Positions 15,335-22,443 of a stretch of 31,840 nucleotides of DNA are shown here, piece by piece. A program made the position numbers and the translations under genes. The stretch is from NCBI GenBank assembly GCA_964352775.1, contig CAYGTK010000016.1, forward strand, positions 1 to 31,840, in the 5' to 3' direction. The notes below the pieces were generated by a model. That model saw only the letters and a program-made list of their open reading frames with translations, was not told the origin of the DNA and ran no database searches. Position 1 is the stretch's first letter, and the number at the start of each line of letters is the position of its first letter. The DNA is from CAYGTK01 sp964352775. GTDB lineage: Bacteria > Bacteroidota > Bacteroidia > Chitinophagales > CAIOSU01.

Positions 15335-15410
15335 AACCTTTATCGCAGCGCTACCCGCTACACAATAGCAATTTTACTTACAATTAGCTGGTTTAAGCTA
15401 TATTAACATC

Positions 15411-16154
15411 GTGAAAATATACTTAACACTTGCCTTGTTCTTTGCGTACCTCTTTCCCGTTAAAGGACAAGGCATACAAGTGTTTATCACACAATGGCTG
15501 AATACTCAAGAGTGTCATCACGTTGAAGTGGCGAGGCACGTTTATCTGACCAAAAAACAAAAGTGGGAAAAGTGTTACTTCATGGACTTGTATACCAGAG
15601 ACACTGTTTTGGATGATATGTATTCACGTACAAATTTAGAGCAGTATCCGAAAATAAAGCACTACAGAGTAGTAACCTACCTACCGGGTGATACATTGAG
15701 AGAAATGCGTAGAGATACTCTTATTGTGAGAAGGTTTCCCAGGTCTAGGCACGAAGTCCATTACGGAGAAGATGGTAATGTAGATGTACTGGTAGAACAT
15801 AATAGGGATTGGATGCCATATATCGATACCTTTTGGTACAGTTATACGAATGAAGGTTATTTTGATACGATAAGGGCGATACGCCATCTTGAGAAGTCAT
15901 CGATATATGGCAAAATTCAAGTAGCAAAGTATAGCATTAAGGTGTTTACATACGATAAGGGTAAATTAAGTAGCATTTACAGTAATAATCCTGCAGACAT
16001 TGCCAACAATACTGGTCAAGAGTACAAGTGGGCATTTTTCTACGATAATGAGATATTATCCAACTGTATAGGTTGGTCTCGTTTTAATGGGGGCGATTGG
16101 GAAAAGTCTCTCAAACTAGTTTTCATTATAGACCAGTTTGATAAAGGTGATTAA
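15411..16154 (+). CDS. Hypothetical secreted protein, 247 aa
   Basis: Begins at a GTG with MKIYLTLALFFAYLFPVKGQ, a signal peptide with an expected cleavage near residue 20. The mature protein is rich in Tyr, Trp, Arg and Asp, with RRDTLIVRRFPRSRHEV and DWMPYIDTFWYSYTNEGYFD, and ends IIDQFDKGD. It resembles beta-rich Bacteroidota proteins that measure or bind surface material, but I recognise no domain. No lipobox and no T9SS domain, so periplasmic or secreted is likely. Same strand as the 158-aa gene. Convergent with the ZIP gene; the 91 bp between hold no clear terminator. Confidence 0.65.
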   Translation: MKIYLTLALFFAYLFPVKGQGIQVFITQWLNTQECHHVEVARHVYLTKKQKWEKCYFMDLYTRDTVLDDMYSRTNLEQYPKIKHYRVVTYLPGDTLREMRRDTLIVRRFPRSRHEVHYGEDGNVDVLVEHNRDWMPYIDTFWYSYTNEGYFDTIRAIRHLEKSSIYGKIQVAKYSIKVFTYDKGKLSSIYSNNPADIANNTGQEYKWAFFYDNEILSNCIGWSRFNGGDWEKSLKLVFIIDQFDKGD

Positions 16155-16245
16155 TATCTTTAAGCTAAACTTGTTGTAACCAAAAAGTAGGAAATGACAC
16201 TTAGAAATACCCCCCCTCATTAGCAACAGTTTCCTCGAAGAGCTA

Positions 16246-17076
16246 CTAAAACAACAACAAACTACCGGCCATAACTCCCATGCCTGCGATGAGGCCGTAG
16301 ATGCTTAAGTGGTGCTCGCCGTATTTTTCGGCGCCGGGTAATAGTTGATCGAGGGAGATGAAGACCATAATACCCGCGATCATGCCGAAGATGACACCAA
16401 AGGCGATGTCGTTCATGTATTGGAACAGTACTACGTAGCCGATGATGGCCCCTACTGGTTCAGCCAATCCGCTAAGGAAAGAGTATACGAAGGCTTTCTT
16501 CTTTTCGCCCGTGGCGTAGTAGATAGGTATGCTTACTGCCATACCTTCTGGTATGTTGTGAATGGCAATGGCGATAGCAATTGATACACCCAGTTCAGGA
16601 TCTTTCAGCGCACTTATAAAAGTGGCCATCCCCTCTGGGAAGTTGTGAATAGCTAGTGCTAATGCGGTGAAAATACCCACGCGCATCAGTTTTTCGTTAC
16701 TAGCCTTTTTACTTGCGGGACCTTGTTCTTCTAGGTGGTCTATTTTGTCTAGCTCGTGGGGATTTTCAAAATCGGGGATGAACTTATCTATCAAACCGAT
16801 TAAAAATATACCGCCGAAAAAGGATAATACCGTGAAAAGTGCACCTTGCGTTTCGCCCAGTTCTGCACTAAGCGCATCTTTGGCTTTTACGAATATCTCT
16901 ACGAACGATACGTATATCATTACCCCCGCGCTGAAGCCCATGGCTACGGCTAGCATCTTAGTATTATCTCGCTTCGCAAAAAAGGCGATACCGCTACCTA
17001 TACCAGTAGACAACCCTGCGAACAAGGTTAAGGAGAATGCCCAAAGTACGTTATCTTCAAACATCTCCAACATCAC
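16246..17076 (-). CDS. zupT: ZIP-family metal transporter (ZupT-like)
   Basis: An inner-membrane divalent metal transporter of 276 aa with eight predicted helices. Both ZIP binuclear-site motifs are intact: ALAIHNFPEGMA (H144, N145, E148, helix 4) and AIAIHNIPEGMA (H173, N174, E177, helix 5). The cytosolic loop before helix 4 (about 100-130) holds His and acidic residues. Zinc uptake is the usual role, with lower selectivity for Fe, Mn or Co. The start ATG overlaps the stop of the CDF gene by 4 nt (ATGA), so translation is probably coupled. A second Met directly follows (17073). No Zur box was found by eye. Confidence 0.9.
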   Translation of the reverse strand: MMLEMFEDNVLWAFSLTLFAGLSTGIGSGIAFFAKRDNTKMLAVAMGFSAGVMIYVSFVEIFVKAKDALSAELGETQGALFTVLSFFGGIFLIGLIDKFIPDFENPHELDKIDHLEEQGPASKKASNEKLMRVGIFTALALAIHNFPEGMATFISALKDPELGVSIAIAIAIHNIPEGMAVSIPIYYATGEKKKAFVYSFLSGLAEPVGAIIGYVVLFQYMNDIAFGVIFGMIAGIMVFISLDQLLPGAEKYGEHHLSIYGLIAGMGVMAGSLLLF

Positions 17077-18002
17077 ACTTCTTCATTTACGCATTCCTCA
17101 AACTCACAATCTTCACTCACAAAATCTACTTGAATGGTTTCGTGGCTAATACCCATCTTTTGGATAATACCCCGTGCCTTGCATTTCACATCGGTTATCT
17201 GCTGCTGCTCGGTGCCGTCTTCCACCACTATATGTAGGCTTAGCACATGGTAATTACCATCTAGCGACCAAGTATGTATGTCGTGTATCTCGGTAACTCT
17301 AGGCAGGGCTAATAGGTCGCGCTCCATTGCACCTAAGTCAATATTTTCAGGAGTACTTTGCAGCATTACTTTTAAGGTAGCTCGCAAGTTCTTTTGTGCA
17401 TTGAATAACACCCACGTGGCAATGGCAATACTCAGCAAAGCATCAATTATCAACCAGCCCGTAAAGTAGATGATAATACTACCTACCAGCACGGCAATCC
17501 AGCCCAGCACATCTTCCATCAGGTGCAGATATACCATCCGCTGATTAAGCGATGAACCCTTGCTAACCCGTAGCACGGCTATGCCATTGGCTATCACACC
17601 TATAATAGCAAAACCTATCATGCCCGTGGTGTGTACCTCTTCGGGGTTCATCAATCGCGGTATTGCCTTTACAATAATAAAGCCCGACCCCAGCAACAAT
17701 ATTGTAGCGTTCAACAAGGCAGATACTAGGCTGAACCTAGCAAAGCCATAAGTATAAGTAGGGGTGCTTTCTTTCTTACTATAATTCTCGAAATACCACG
17801 ACAGGCCAATGGCAATGGTATCACCCAGATCGTGAACTGCATCGGAAAGAATAGCCACCGAGTTGGTGAGTATGCCGCCCACTATTTCTAGTATAGTAAA
17901 GAACAAGTTAAGGAAGAAGGCAAAGCGCAGGTTGCCAGTTACATGATGGCCATGATCGTGTACGTGGTGACTATGATGTTGATGTATATGGTCGTGCGCC
18001 AT
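17073..18002 (-). CDS. Cation diffusion facilitator (zinc-type efflux)
   Basis: An inner-membrane CDF exporter of 309 aa resembling ZitB/CzcD, using proton exchange to expel Zn2+ or similar cations. The N-terminus is a His-rich metal-binding tail (HDHIHQHHSHHVHDHGHH, 3-20). Six helices follow, with site A residues H57 and D61 in LSDAVHDLGD (helix 2) and H160 and D164 in HLMEDVLGW (helix 5). The C-terminal cytoplasmic dimer domain (about 210-295) includes IHDIHTWSLDGN and HIVVE. The extreme tail SEDCEFEECVNEE carries two cysteines. First gene of a two-gene operon with the ZIP transporter. Confidence 0.93.
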   Translation of the reverse strand: MAHDHIHQHHSHHVHDHGHHVTGNLRFAFFLNLFFTILEIVGGILTNSVAILSDAVHDLGDTIAIGLSWYFENYSKKESTPTYTYGFARFSLVSALLNATILLLGSGFIIVKAIPRLMNPEEVHTTGMIGFAIIGVIANGIAVLRVSKGSSLNQRMVYLHLMEDVLGWIAVLVGSIIIYFTGWLIIDALLSIAIATWVLFNAQKNLRATLKVMLQSTPENIDLGAMERDLLALPRVTEIHDIHTWSLDGNYHVLSLHIVVEDGTEQQQITDVKCKARGIIQKMGISHETIQVDFVSEDCEFEECVNEEV

Positions 18003-18006
18003 AGTA

Positions 18007-18014
18007 CAAAGGTA
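18007..18014 (-). promoter_or_regulatory. Candidate -7 element of the CDF/ZIP operon
   Basis: Reads TACCTTTG on the minus strand, a full TAnnTTTG match, but only 4 nt before the ATG at 18002. If used, transcription would begin at or next to the start codon, giving a leaderless message. No TTG lies at the -33 position (ATG at the expected place). Confidence 0.35.
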
Positions 18015-18134
18015 ATAATTAAATGTGTCTAGTCATATTTTTAGATAGGTCTAAATATCGAGTAATTGATAGTTTATGCTTGGTAGTCGGTAGTAGTAGT
18101 AACTGCCAAAAAAACGTACGCTCTCATATACACA

Positions 18135-18229
18135 CCGTCATCCTGAAATCTGTTCAGGATCTGGCGTATGAAAGACGTGTGGAGCGTGATGTGTGGTGCG
18201 TGAGATTCCGTTCTACAACGGAATGACGG
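18135..18229. repeat. Palindromic intergenic element with terminal inverted repeats
   Basis: A 95-bp unit bounded by CCGTCAT (18135-18141) and ATGACGG (18223-18229). Inside are two hairpins: TCCTGAA-ATCTG-TTCAGGA (18141-18159), which also occurs at 2-20, and ATTCCGTT-CTAC-AACGGAAT (18205-18224). It lies in the gene-free 18003-18460 stretch. Elements of this form are common between genes in Bacteroidota; no coding capacity. Confidence 0.7.
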
Positions 18230-18303
18230 TTAAAAGGTAAAATAACGCAGGTCAGTCAGAGGAACTCGAAGGCTGCGGTGCCGCGCGAAGAACACAACTC
18301 CCT

Positions 18304-18366
18304 CCCCAGCACTGCACTCTTCGACTATTCCGCTACGCTGCATGCAGTGTGTCGCTTGACTGCAAT
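18304..18366. repeat. Dispersed repeat B, copy 2
   Basis: Shares the exact 17-base core CTTCGACTATTCCGCTA with 3258-3274 and flanking similarity over about 65 bp. The arms around the core pair with each other but differ between copies: CACTGCA...TGCAGTG here, CACCC...GGGTG at 3244-3310. The fold is conserved although the sequence is not. Confidence 0.65.
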
Positions 18367-18411
18367 TGGTCATTGCTAATTGATAATTACCCAATTAATC
18401 ATCCACATCCG

Positions 18412-18441
18412 TTATCTACCCTAGCTTTCTTCTTAAATTTG
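18412..18441 (+). promoter_or_regulatory. Promoter of the asparaginase gene
   Basis: TTA at 18412-18414 (in place of TTG), a 19-nt spacer, then TAAATTTG at 18434-18441, a full -7 match. The start would be about 14 nt before the ATG at 18461. No terminator is seen between this gene and the next, so the transcript probably continues. Confidence 0.55.
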
Positions 18442-18460
18442 TGGGCAAACGGTAATTGCG

Positions 18461-18955
18461 ATGGCCATACGGGTATTTGTTACAGGCGGAACTTTTGATA
18501 AAGAATACGACGAAATTCGTGGTAAGCTATACTTTAAGGATAGCCACCTACCCGAAATGTTCAAGCTGGGTCGCAGTACGCTCGACATTAATGTGCGAAC
18601 GCTAATGATGATAGACAGCTTAGAGATGACGCCAGAAGATCGTCATCTGATAGCCTTGAACTGTCAGAAATGTACAGAAACCCACGTGCTAGTAACTCAC
18701 GGCACCGATACCATGGTAGAAACAGCAAGCGTTATTGCCAAGTACGAATTGGAAAAAACGGTGGTGCTTACTGGTGCATTGATACCCTACAAGTTTGGTA
18801 GTTCTGATGGGTTCTTCAACTTGGGGAGTGCCTTGGCCTTTGTACAAACGCTACCCCACGGCGTATACATTGTAATGAACGGTCGCTATTTTAAATACAA
18901 CAACGTAATGAAGAACCTAGAGACAGGTTACTTTGAAGAACTTACGCCCAGCTAA
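18461..18955 (+). CDS. Stand-alone asparaginase N-terminal domain protein
   Basis: 164 aa, about half a classical L-asparaginase. The catalytic Thr in FVTGGTFDKEYDE (T11) and the second-site motif THGTDTMVET (T82, D83) are intact, and VVLTGALIPYKFGSSDGFFN matches the following conserved block. The C-terminal domain is absent, with no sign of truncation: the reading frame ends cleanly and the next gene begins 16 nt later. Small single-domain members like this exist in Proteobacteria and Bacteroidota and are usually annotated as asparaginase domain proteins. Hydrolysis of Asn or of another beta-amide is plausible; activity is not shown. No signal peptide, so cytoplasmic. Confidence 0.85.
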   Translation: MAIRVFVTGGTFDKEYDEIRGKLYFKDSHLPEMFKLGRSTLDINVRTLMMIDSLEMTPEDRHLIALNCQKCTETHVLVTHGTDTMVETASVIAKYELEKTVVLTGALIPYKFGSSDGFFNLGSALAFVQTLPHGVYIVMNGRYFKYNNVMKNLETGYFEELTPS

Positions 18956-18971
18956 GCTGTTAACCCACCAT

Positions 18972-19637
18972 ATGGAAGACTTTACCGAAACACTACAGCC
19001 CACTAAATTTGTAGATAGCGACCACCCCGAAGTAATGGCCTACGCCAAGCAAGTGGTAGGCACCGAGGCCGACCCGAAGCAGCAAGCCATTAAACTATAC
19101 TATGCCATTCGCGATGGATTTAGGTACGATCCTTATCATATAGACTTAAGTGAAGAAGGACTGAAAGCCAGTACGATGTTGGCACGCGGTAGCGGATACT
19201 GTGTAGAAAAGGCCAACTTACTAGCCGCCACCGCTCGCGCTCTAGGTATCCCCAGCCGCTTTGGCTTTGCCGATGTAAAAAATCACTTCACCTCAGAAAA
19301 ACTGACCGCCGCCTTGCGTAGCGACATCTTCGCCTTCCACGGATTTACGGAGCTATACCTAGATGGTAAATGGGTAAAAGCCACTCCCGCATTCAATAAA
19401 GGCCTCTGCGAAAAAATGGGCGTAGCTCCACTAGAATTTAATGGTGAAGAAGATTCTATCTTCCAACCCTTTAGCGCCGATGGTTCTCAATTTATGGAGT
19501 ACGTTCACGATCACGGCCTATTCAACGACATCCCTCGTGAGTACTTCATTGAAACGCTTCGTAAGCATTACCCGCATATGTTTGAGGAGAAGTTGGTGAT
19601 TAAGGAAGAGGACGAAGAAGGTACATTTAAGTATTAA
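18972..19637 (+). CDS. Transglutaminase-like protein
   Basis: From the ATG at 18972 (221 aa). A longer frame from 18933 would overlap the asparaginase gene and adds a non-conserved 13 residues, so I reject it. The core holds the papain-like Cys77 in GSGYCVEKANLLAATARALGIPSR and His123 in FHGFTELYLDGKW. The usual third residue, Asp in a WVPVDPT-like strand, is not obvious: the sequence is KWVKATPAFN. The Trp before the His is also replaced. The family includes peptidases and amidases as well as cross-linking enzymes. No signal peptide. It follows the asparaginase by 16 nt, so both may act on amides or peptides. Its last 39 bp region is duplicated at 19994-20032. Confidence 0.82.
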   Translation: MEDFTETLQPTKFVDSDHPEVMAYAKQVVGTEADPKQQAIKLYYAIRDGFRYDPYHIDLSEEGLKASTMLARGSGYCVEKANLLAATARALGIPSRFGFADVKNHFTSEKLTAALRSDIFAFHGFTELYLDGKWVKATPAFNKGLCEKMGVAPLEFNGEEDSIFQPFSADGSQFMEYVHDHGLFNDIPREYFIETLRKHYPHMFEEKLVIKEEDEEGTFKY

Positions 19638-19639
19638 GG
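19601..19639 (+). repeat. 39-bp direct repeat, left copy (inside the gene 3' end)
   Basis: Runs from TAAGGAAGAGGACGAAGAAG through the stop codon of the transglutaminase-like gene to TTAAGG. The right copy at 19994-20032 matches it at about 35 of 39 positions in the same orientation. In this copy the sequence encodes the C-terminal EEDEEGTFKY and its stop. Confidence 0.9.
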
Positions 19640-19666
19640 TGCAATTAATTCAGATGATTATTGCCA

Positions 19667-19996
19667 ATGCCTTTATCTGATATTTTTGAGTTTATTGGAA
19701 TAGCACTTTGGTTCATTCCACTGGTTTTTCTATTTGGTTCTTCTTGGGACAGAACGGAGATCAAACGAATTAGAAGGGAACTCTGTGAAAAAGGCTTGGT
19801 CGACTGTGATGAAGTAGAAAGTGCAAACTTCTGGTTGAATGCCAACGTATTATTCCCAGTCTATAAGTTCACCGAAATAGGCCATCAAAGGCATAATCAG
19901 TTGGTTAAAGACGTGAATAGGAATAATAGAAATATAGTGATAAGCTGGTTAGTGGCAGCTATTTTTGGTATAGCATTTAGCTATTTTGATAGTTAA
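19667..19996 (+). CDS. Small two-helix membrane protein, 109 aa
   Basis: I do not recognise it. I take the ATG at 19667; a TTG two codons upstream (19661) is also possible. Helix 1 is about residues 6-25 (IFEFIGIALWFIPLVFLFG) and helix 2 about 90-107 (NIVISWLVAAIFGIAFSYF); between them is a 60-residue polar, probably cytoplasmic, loop with Cys, Arg and Asn (ELCEKGLVDCDEVE). The gene lies wholly between the two copies of a 39-bp repeat, and its stop codon TAA is the first three bases of the right copy. This implies it arrived by insertion at the end of the transglutaminase-like gene. Confidence 0.6.
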   Translation: MPLSDIFEFIGIALWFIPLVFLFGSSWDRTEIKRIRRELCEKGLVDCDEVESANFWLNANVLFPVYKFTEIGHQRHNQLVKDVNRNNRNIVISWLVAAIFGIAFSYFDS

Positions 19997-20032
19997 GCAA
20001 GAGGACGAAGAAGGTCCGCTTAAGTATTAAGG
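19994..20032 (+). repeat. 39-bp direct repeat, right copy
   Basis: Repeats the 3' end of the transglutaminase-like gene; read in that frame it would encode QEDEEGPLKY and a stop. Changes from the left copy are the G-to-C at position 5 and the ACAT/CCGC cluster. This copy is no longer joined to a gene, so it looks like a displaced original or duplicate gene end. Confidence 0.9.
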
Positions 20033-20122
20033 GTCATCAGTTTATAAGCACATTATAGCTCAACATCTCTTTCCATTTCAGCGGCAGGCTGTTTATATTG
20101 TGCATCTATTAGCGCAATTACC

Positions 20123-20611
20123 ATGAAGGAAACCACTTTTTTGCCAAAAACTATCACCGTAAAAAGGGGAGATATGCTGCAAAAGGCAGGTACCTTACGT
20201 TCGAAAATTTATGTAGTTAAGAGTGGGTTATTGCGTAGTTATGCTATTGATGCTAAGGGTAGGGAACACATTTTTATGTTTGCGCCTGAAGGCTGGGTAA
20301 TGGCAGACGCCTGCTCGGCAGATGAGCCTTCTGACTTGTTTATTGATGCTTTAGAGGATACTGAGCTACAAGTGAAGGAGAAAGATCCTACGAAAGAAAA
20401 GGGAATAGTATCAATTATAAAGCGCTTGGGAGTACTACAAAAACGAGTTATCATGTTGATGAGTGCCAGTGCTATCGAGCGATACGAGCACTTTGTAAAA
20501 ACCTATCCCGATATATTACAGCGCGTTCCGCAGCGCATGATAGCCTCCTATTTAGGCGTTACGCCAGAGGCTTTAAGTAAGCTAAAAGGTCAAAAGCTGG
20601 AGAAGCGCTAA
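20123..20611 (+). CDS. Compact Crp/Fnr-type transcription regulator
   Basis: 162 aa, shorter than the usual 190-230. Residues 1-75 form the cyclic-nucleotide-binding beta roll (ITVKRGDMLQKAGTLRSKIY, VVKSGLLRSYAID, REHIFMFAPEGWVM). The typical effector-binding R-S/T-A motif is not seen, so a cAMP response should not be assumed. The dimer helix follows (KRLGVLQKRVIMLMS) and the C-terminal helix-turn-helix RVPQRMIASYLGVTPEALSKL, whose recognition helix ends almost at the stop. This form is common in Bacteroidota, often next to reductases or transporters it controls. It probably regulates the two genes that follow (58 bp and then 10 bp apart). Confidence 0.85.
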   Translation: MKETTFLPKTITVKRGDMLQKAGTLRSKIYVVKSGLLRSYAIDAKGREHIFMFAPEGWVMADACSADEPSDLFIDALEDTELQVKEKDPTKEKGIVSIIKRLGVLQKRVIMLMSASAIERYEHFVKTYPDILQRVPQRMIASYLGVTPEALSKLKGQKLEKR

Positions 20612-20669
20612 GCTCCCTTTCTTAATCTAGGTTAATGCATAGGCACGTGCTACGGGCTATTCTTGTGTT

Positions 20670-21215
20670 ATGAAAAAAATAGTGGCCTTTGGTGCCAGTA
20701 ATAGTAGCACATCTATCAACAAGGTATTTGTTGCTTATGTGGCTAATAAGCTGACTGGTGTTCAGGTTCAGGAGGTTGATATGAATGACTATGAACTGCC
20801 ACTATACAGTCCCGATTTGGAAAAGGAGGCAGGTATTCCAGAAAATGCGTTGCGGTTCAATGAGTTGATAACTTTGTCGGATGGGTTAGTTATCTCCATG
20901 GCGGAATATAATGGACTGTTCACCACGGCATTCAAGAATCTGTTTGATTGGCTTTCGCGCATCGATCAAAATATTTGGAAGCACAAACCTATGCTACTGA
21001 TGGCTGCATCACCTGGTGGACGCGGTGGAGCTAATGTGCTACGAGTATCGAAAGACCTACTACCACACTTTGGCGGTAAAGTAGTAGCTAGTTTCTCTTT
21101 GCCTTCTTACTTCAAGAATTTTAAAGAAGGGGAGCTGGTTAATGACGAGCTACATGCCTCATTAAAAGAGCAGATAAACGTATTTGAAATAGCCTTAAAT
21201 ACTGACAATAACTAA
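20670..21215 (+). CDS. NADPH-dependent FMN reductase
   Basis: A flavodoxin-fold FMN_red family enzyme of 181 aa, cytoplasmic. The phosphate-binding loop is GASNSSTSINK (8-18), the flavin contact region SMAEYNGLFTTAFKNLFDW and the second loop SPGGRGGANVL. It is predicted to use NAD(P)H to reduce FMN, quinones, chromate or azo compounds; the physiological substrate cannot be told. Sits between the Crp/Fnr gene and the four-helix membrane protein gene, likely one operon, which suggests a redox-linked response. Confidence 0.9.
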   Translation: MKKIVAFGASNSSTSINKVFVAYVANKLTGVQVQEVDMNDYELPLYSPDLEKEAGIPENALRFNELITLSDGLVISMAEYNGLFTTAFKNLFDWLSRIDQNIWKHKPMLLMAASPGGRGGANVLRVSKDLLPHFGGKVVASFSLPSYFKNFKEGELVNDELHASLKEQINVFEIALNTDNN

Positions 21216-21225
21216 ACACAACACA

Positions 21226-21672
21226 ATGAAGAACTTACTAAAAATATCAGCGGTACTATGGTTTATTTGGGGAGCAGTACACACTTTTGCTGGTGTAATG
21301 ACCATCAATTTTATAGTAACAGGTAATATATCCTCTGCTATAGGTGGAATTGCTGATGCTGTAGACTCTGCAGGCTTGCAAATGGATTACCCAGATGCGC
21401 TAGGAGCAATATTAGGTCAGCATGGATTTAACTTGTTTTGGGGCGGCGTAGTTACTCTTATATGTAGCATATGGGTATGGAAGCACAACAAGAACGCCAT
21501 CTTTCTGGCGGCAATAGTTGGTGGTTTGTTAGATCTAGGCTATTTTCTATTTCTAGACCTGGGTGGCTTCGTACACTTTATGCCTGGAACGATAATGACC
21601 TTATTTTCTTCAGCGGCCATTATTCTAAGCTTTTACGTTTATTTCAAAAGCGATAAACTAGCTAAGTTGTAA
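21226..21672 (+). CDS. Four-helix membrane protein, 148 aa
   Basis: Four predicted transmembrane helices: about 5-25 (ISAVLWFIWGAVHTFAGV), 66-83 (GFNLFWGGVVTLICSIWVW), 90-108 and 115-140. It resembles small uncharacterised DoxX-like or four-helix inner-membrane proteins of Bacteroidota, and conserved residues include WFIWGAVHTFAG and GQHGFNLFWGG. The 10-nt spacing to the FMN reductase indicates co-translation. A redox partner in the membrane is possible but not proven. Confidence 0.72.
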   Translation: MKNLLKISAVLWFIWGAVHTFAGVMTINFIVTGNISSAIGGIADAVDSAGLQMDYPDALGAILGQHGFNLFWGGVVTLICSIWVWKHNKNAIFLAAIVGGLLDLGYFLFLDLGGFVHFMPGTIMTLFSSAAIILSFYVYFKSDKLAKL

Positions 21673-21693
21673 TAAGATCTTTCTTAAAAGTGT

Positions 21694-22353
21694 TTAGTAT
21701 TGACTTAAGACTTCTTCTTGCAAAGGCTGGCTTACCATCAAGCTAACATTACTACCCTTTAGTAGTAGCGTGATGTAGCTTTGGTTGCTTACCACGGGGT
21801 CATCGTTCATGTGGTAGAATTTCATGGTGGTGCCAAATTGGGTTTTGGTCTCCTCCATTACCCACTCTGAACCAAGGCAACTGCCCAACATCGCGCTATG
21901 CTCTTGATAAGCATTGCCTGCAGTATATTCTCCGGGAAATTCATCCATTTTCAATACCAAGTACCATTGTGGTGGACTTTTACGTTCGCTGTAAAATAGC
22001 TCACCAGGTTGCATCCCTTCTACGGTTGTTGACACGCTCCAGTATTCACGCGCACCAATGGCTGACTCGCGCAACTGTTTTTCTTGGGCTACCAATCTTA
22101 TATCTTCCCCCATTAGTGCTACTATATTCTGCACATCACCACAAAAGGTAGAAATGCTGTTCTGCGATCTATCATCTTCTAATAAGGTAATAGGTTGCAC
22201 CTCCATCAGCGGCTTTATATCGTGAATAAAAGGGAGTAGGTGAATGGAAGGTTTGTGGGCTACAGTAGTATCGTTACCAGTAGCAAATGTGGGGCTGTAA
22301 GCTGCTATTAGCAGCCCTAGCGTAGAAAAAGTAAGTAGAATAAAATGCCTCAT
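21694..22353 (-). CDS. Hypothetical exported protein, 219 aa
   Basis: Taken from the ATG at 22353, which gives MRHFILLTFSTLGLLIAAYS and a cleavage around FATG. A longer frame to 22401 only adds residues ahead of the signal peptide. The mature part has two separated cysteines (STFCGDV and GSCLGSE), consistent with one disulfide, and GEYTAGNAYQEHSAM; it ends in a beta-rich segment YITLLLKGSNVSLMVSQP. I know no family. Convergent with the four-helix gene (21 bp between stops) and divergent from the metzincin lipoprotein gene. Confidence 0.65.
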   Translation of the reverse strand: MRHFILLTFSTLGLLIAAYSPTFATGNDTTVAHKPSIHLLPFIHDIKPLMEVQPITLLEDDRSQNSISTFCGDVQNIVALMGEDIRLVAQEKQLRESAIGAREYWSVSTTVEGMQPGELFYSERKSPPQWYLVLKMDEFPGEYTAGNAYQEHSAMLGSCLGSEWVMEETKTQFGTTMKFYHMNDDPVVSNQSYITLLLKGSNVSLMVSQPLQEEVLSQY

Positions 22354-22415
22354 ATCTATAGTTGATATTTCAGCGTGGTATGCACTTATATACGGGGGCA
22401 AACACGAAAGGTTGC

Positions 22416-22423
22416 TATATTTG
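22416..22423 (+). promoter_or_regulatory. Candidate -7 element of the metzincin gene
   Basis: TATATTTG, a full TAnnTTTG match, 20 nt before the ATG at 22444. The -33 position has GGGG rather than TTG. Confidence 0.4.
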
Positions 22424-22443
22424 AGTTGATATAATAAAGTACT

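Noticed and set aside
18023..18226. Possible small plus-strand gene
   Set aside because: It overlaps the 95-bp palindromic element and has no conserved or structural features.
18461..18955. Asparaginase pseudogene (truncated)
   Set aside because: The frame ends cleanly, both catalytic motifs are intact, and single-domain proteins of this size are known; no remnant of the second domain follows.
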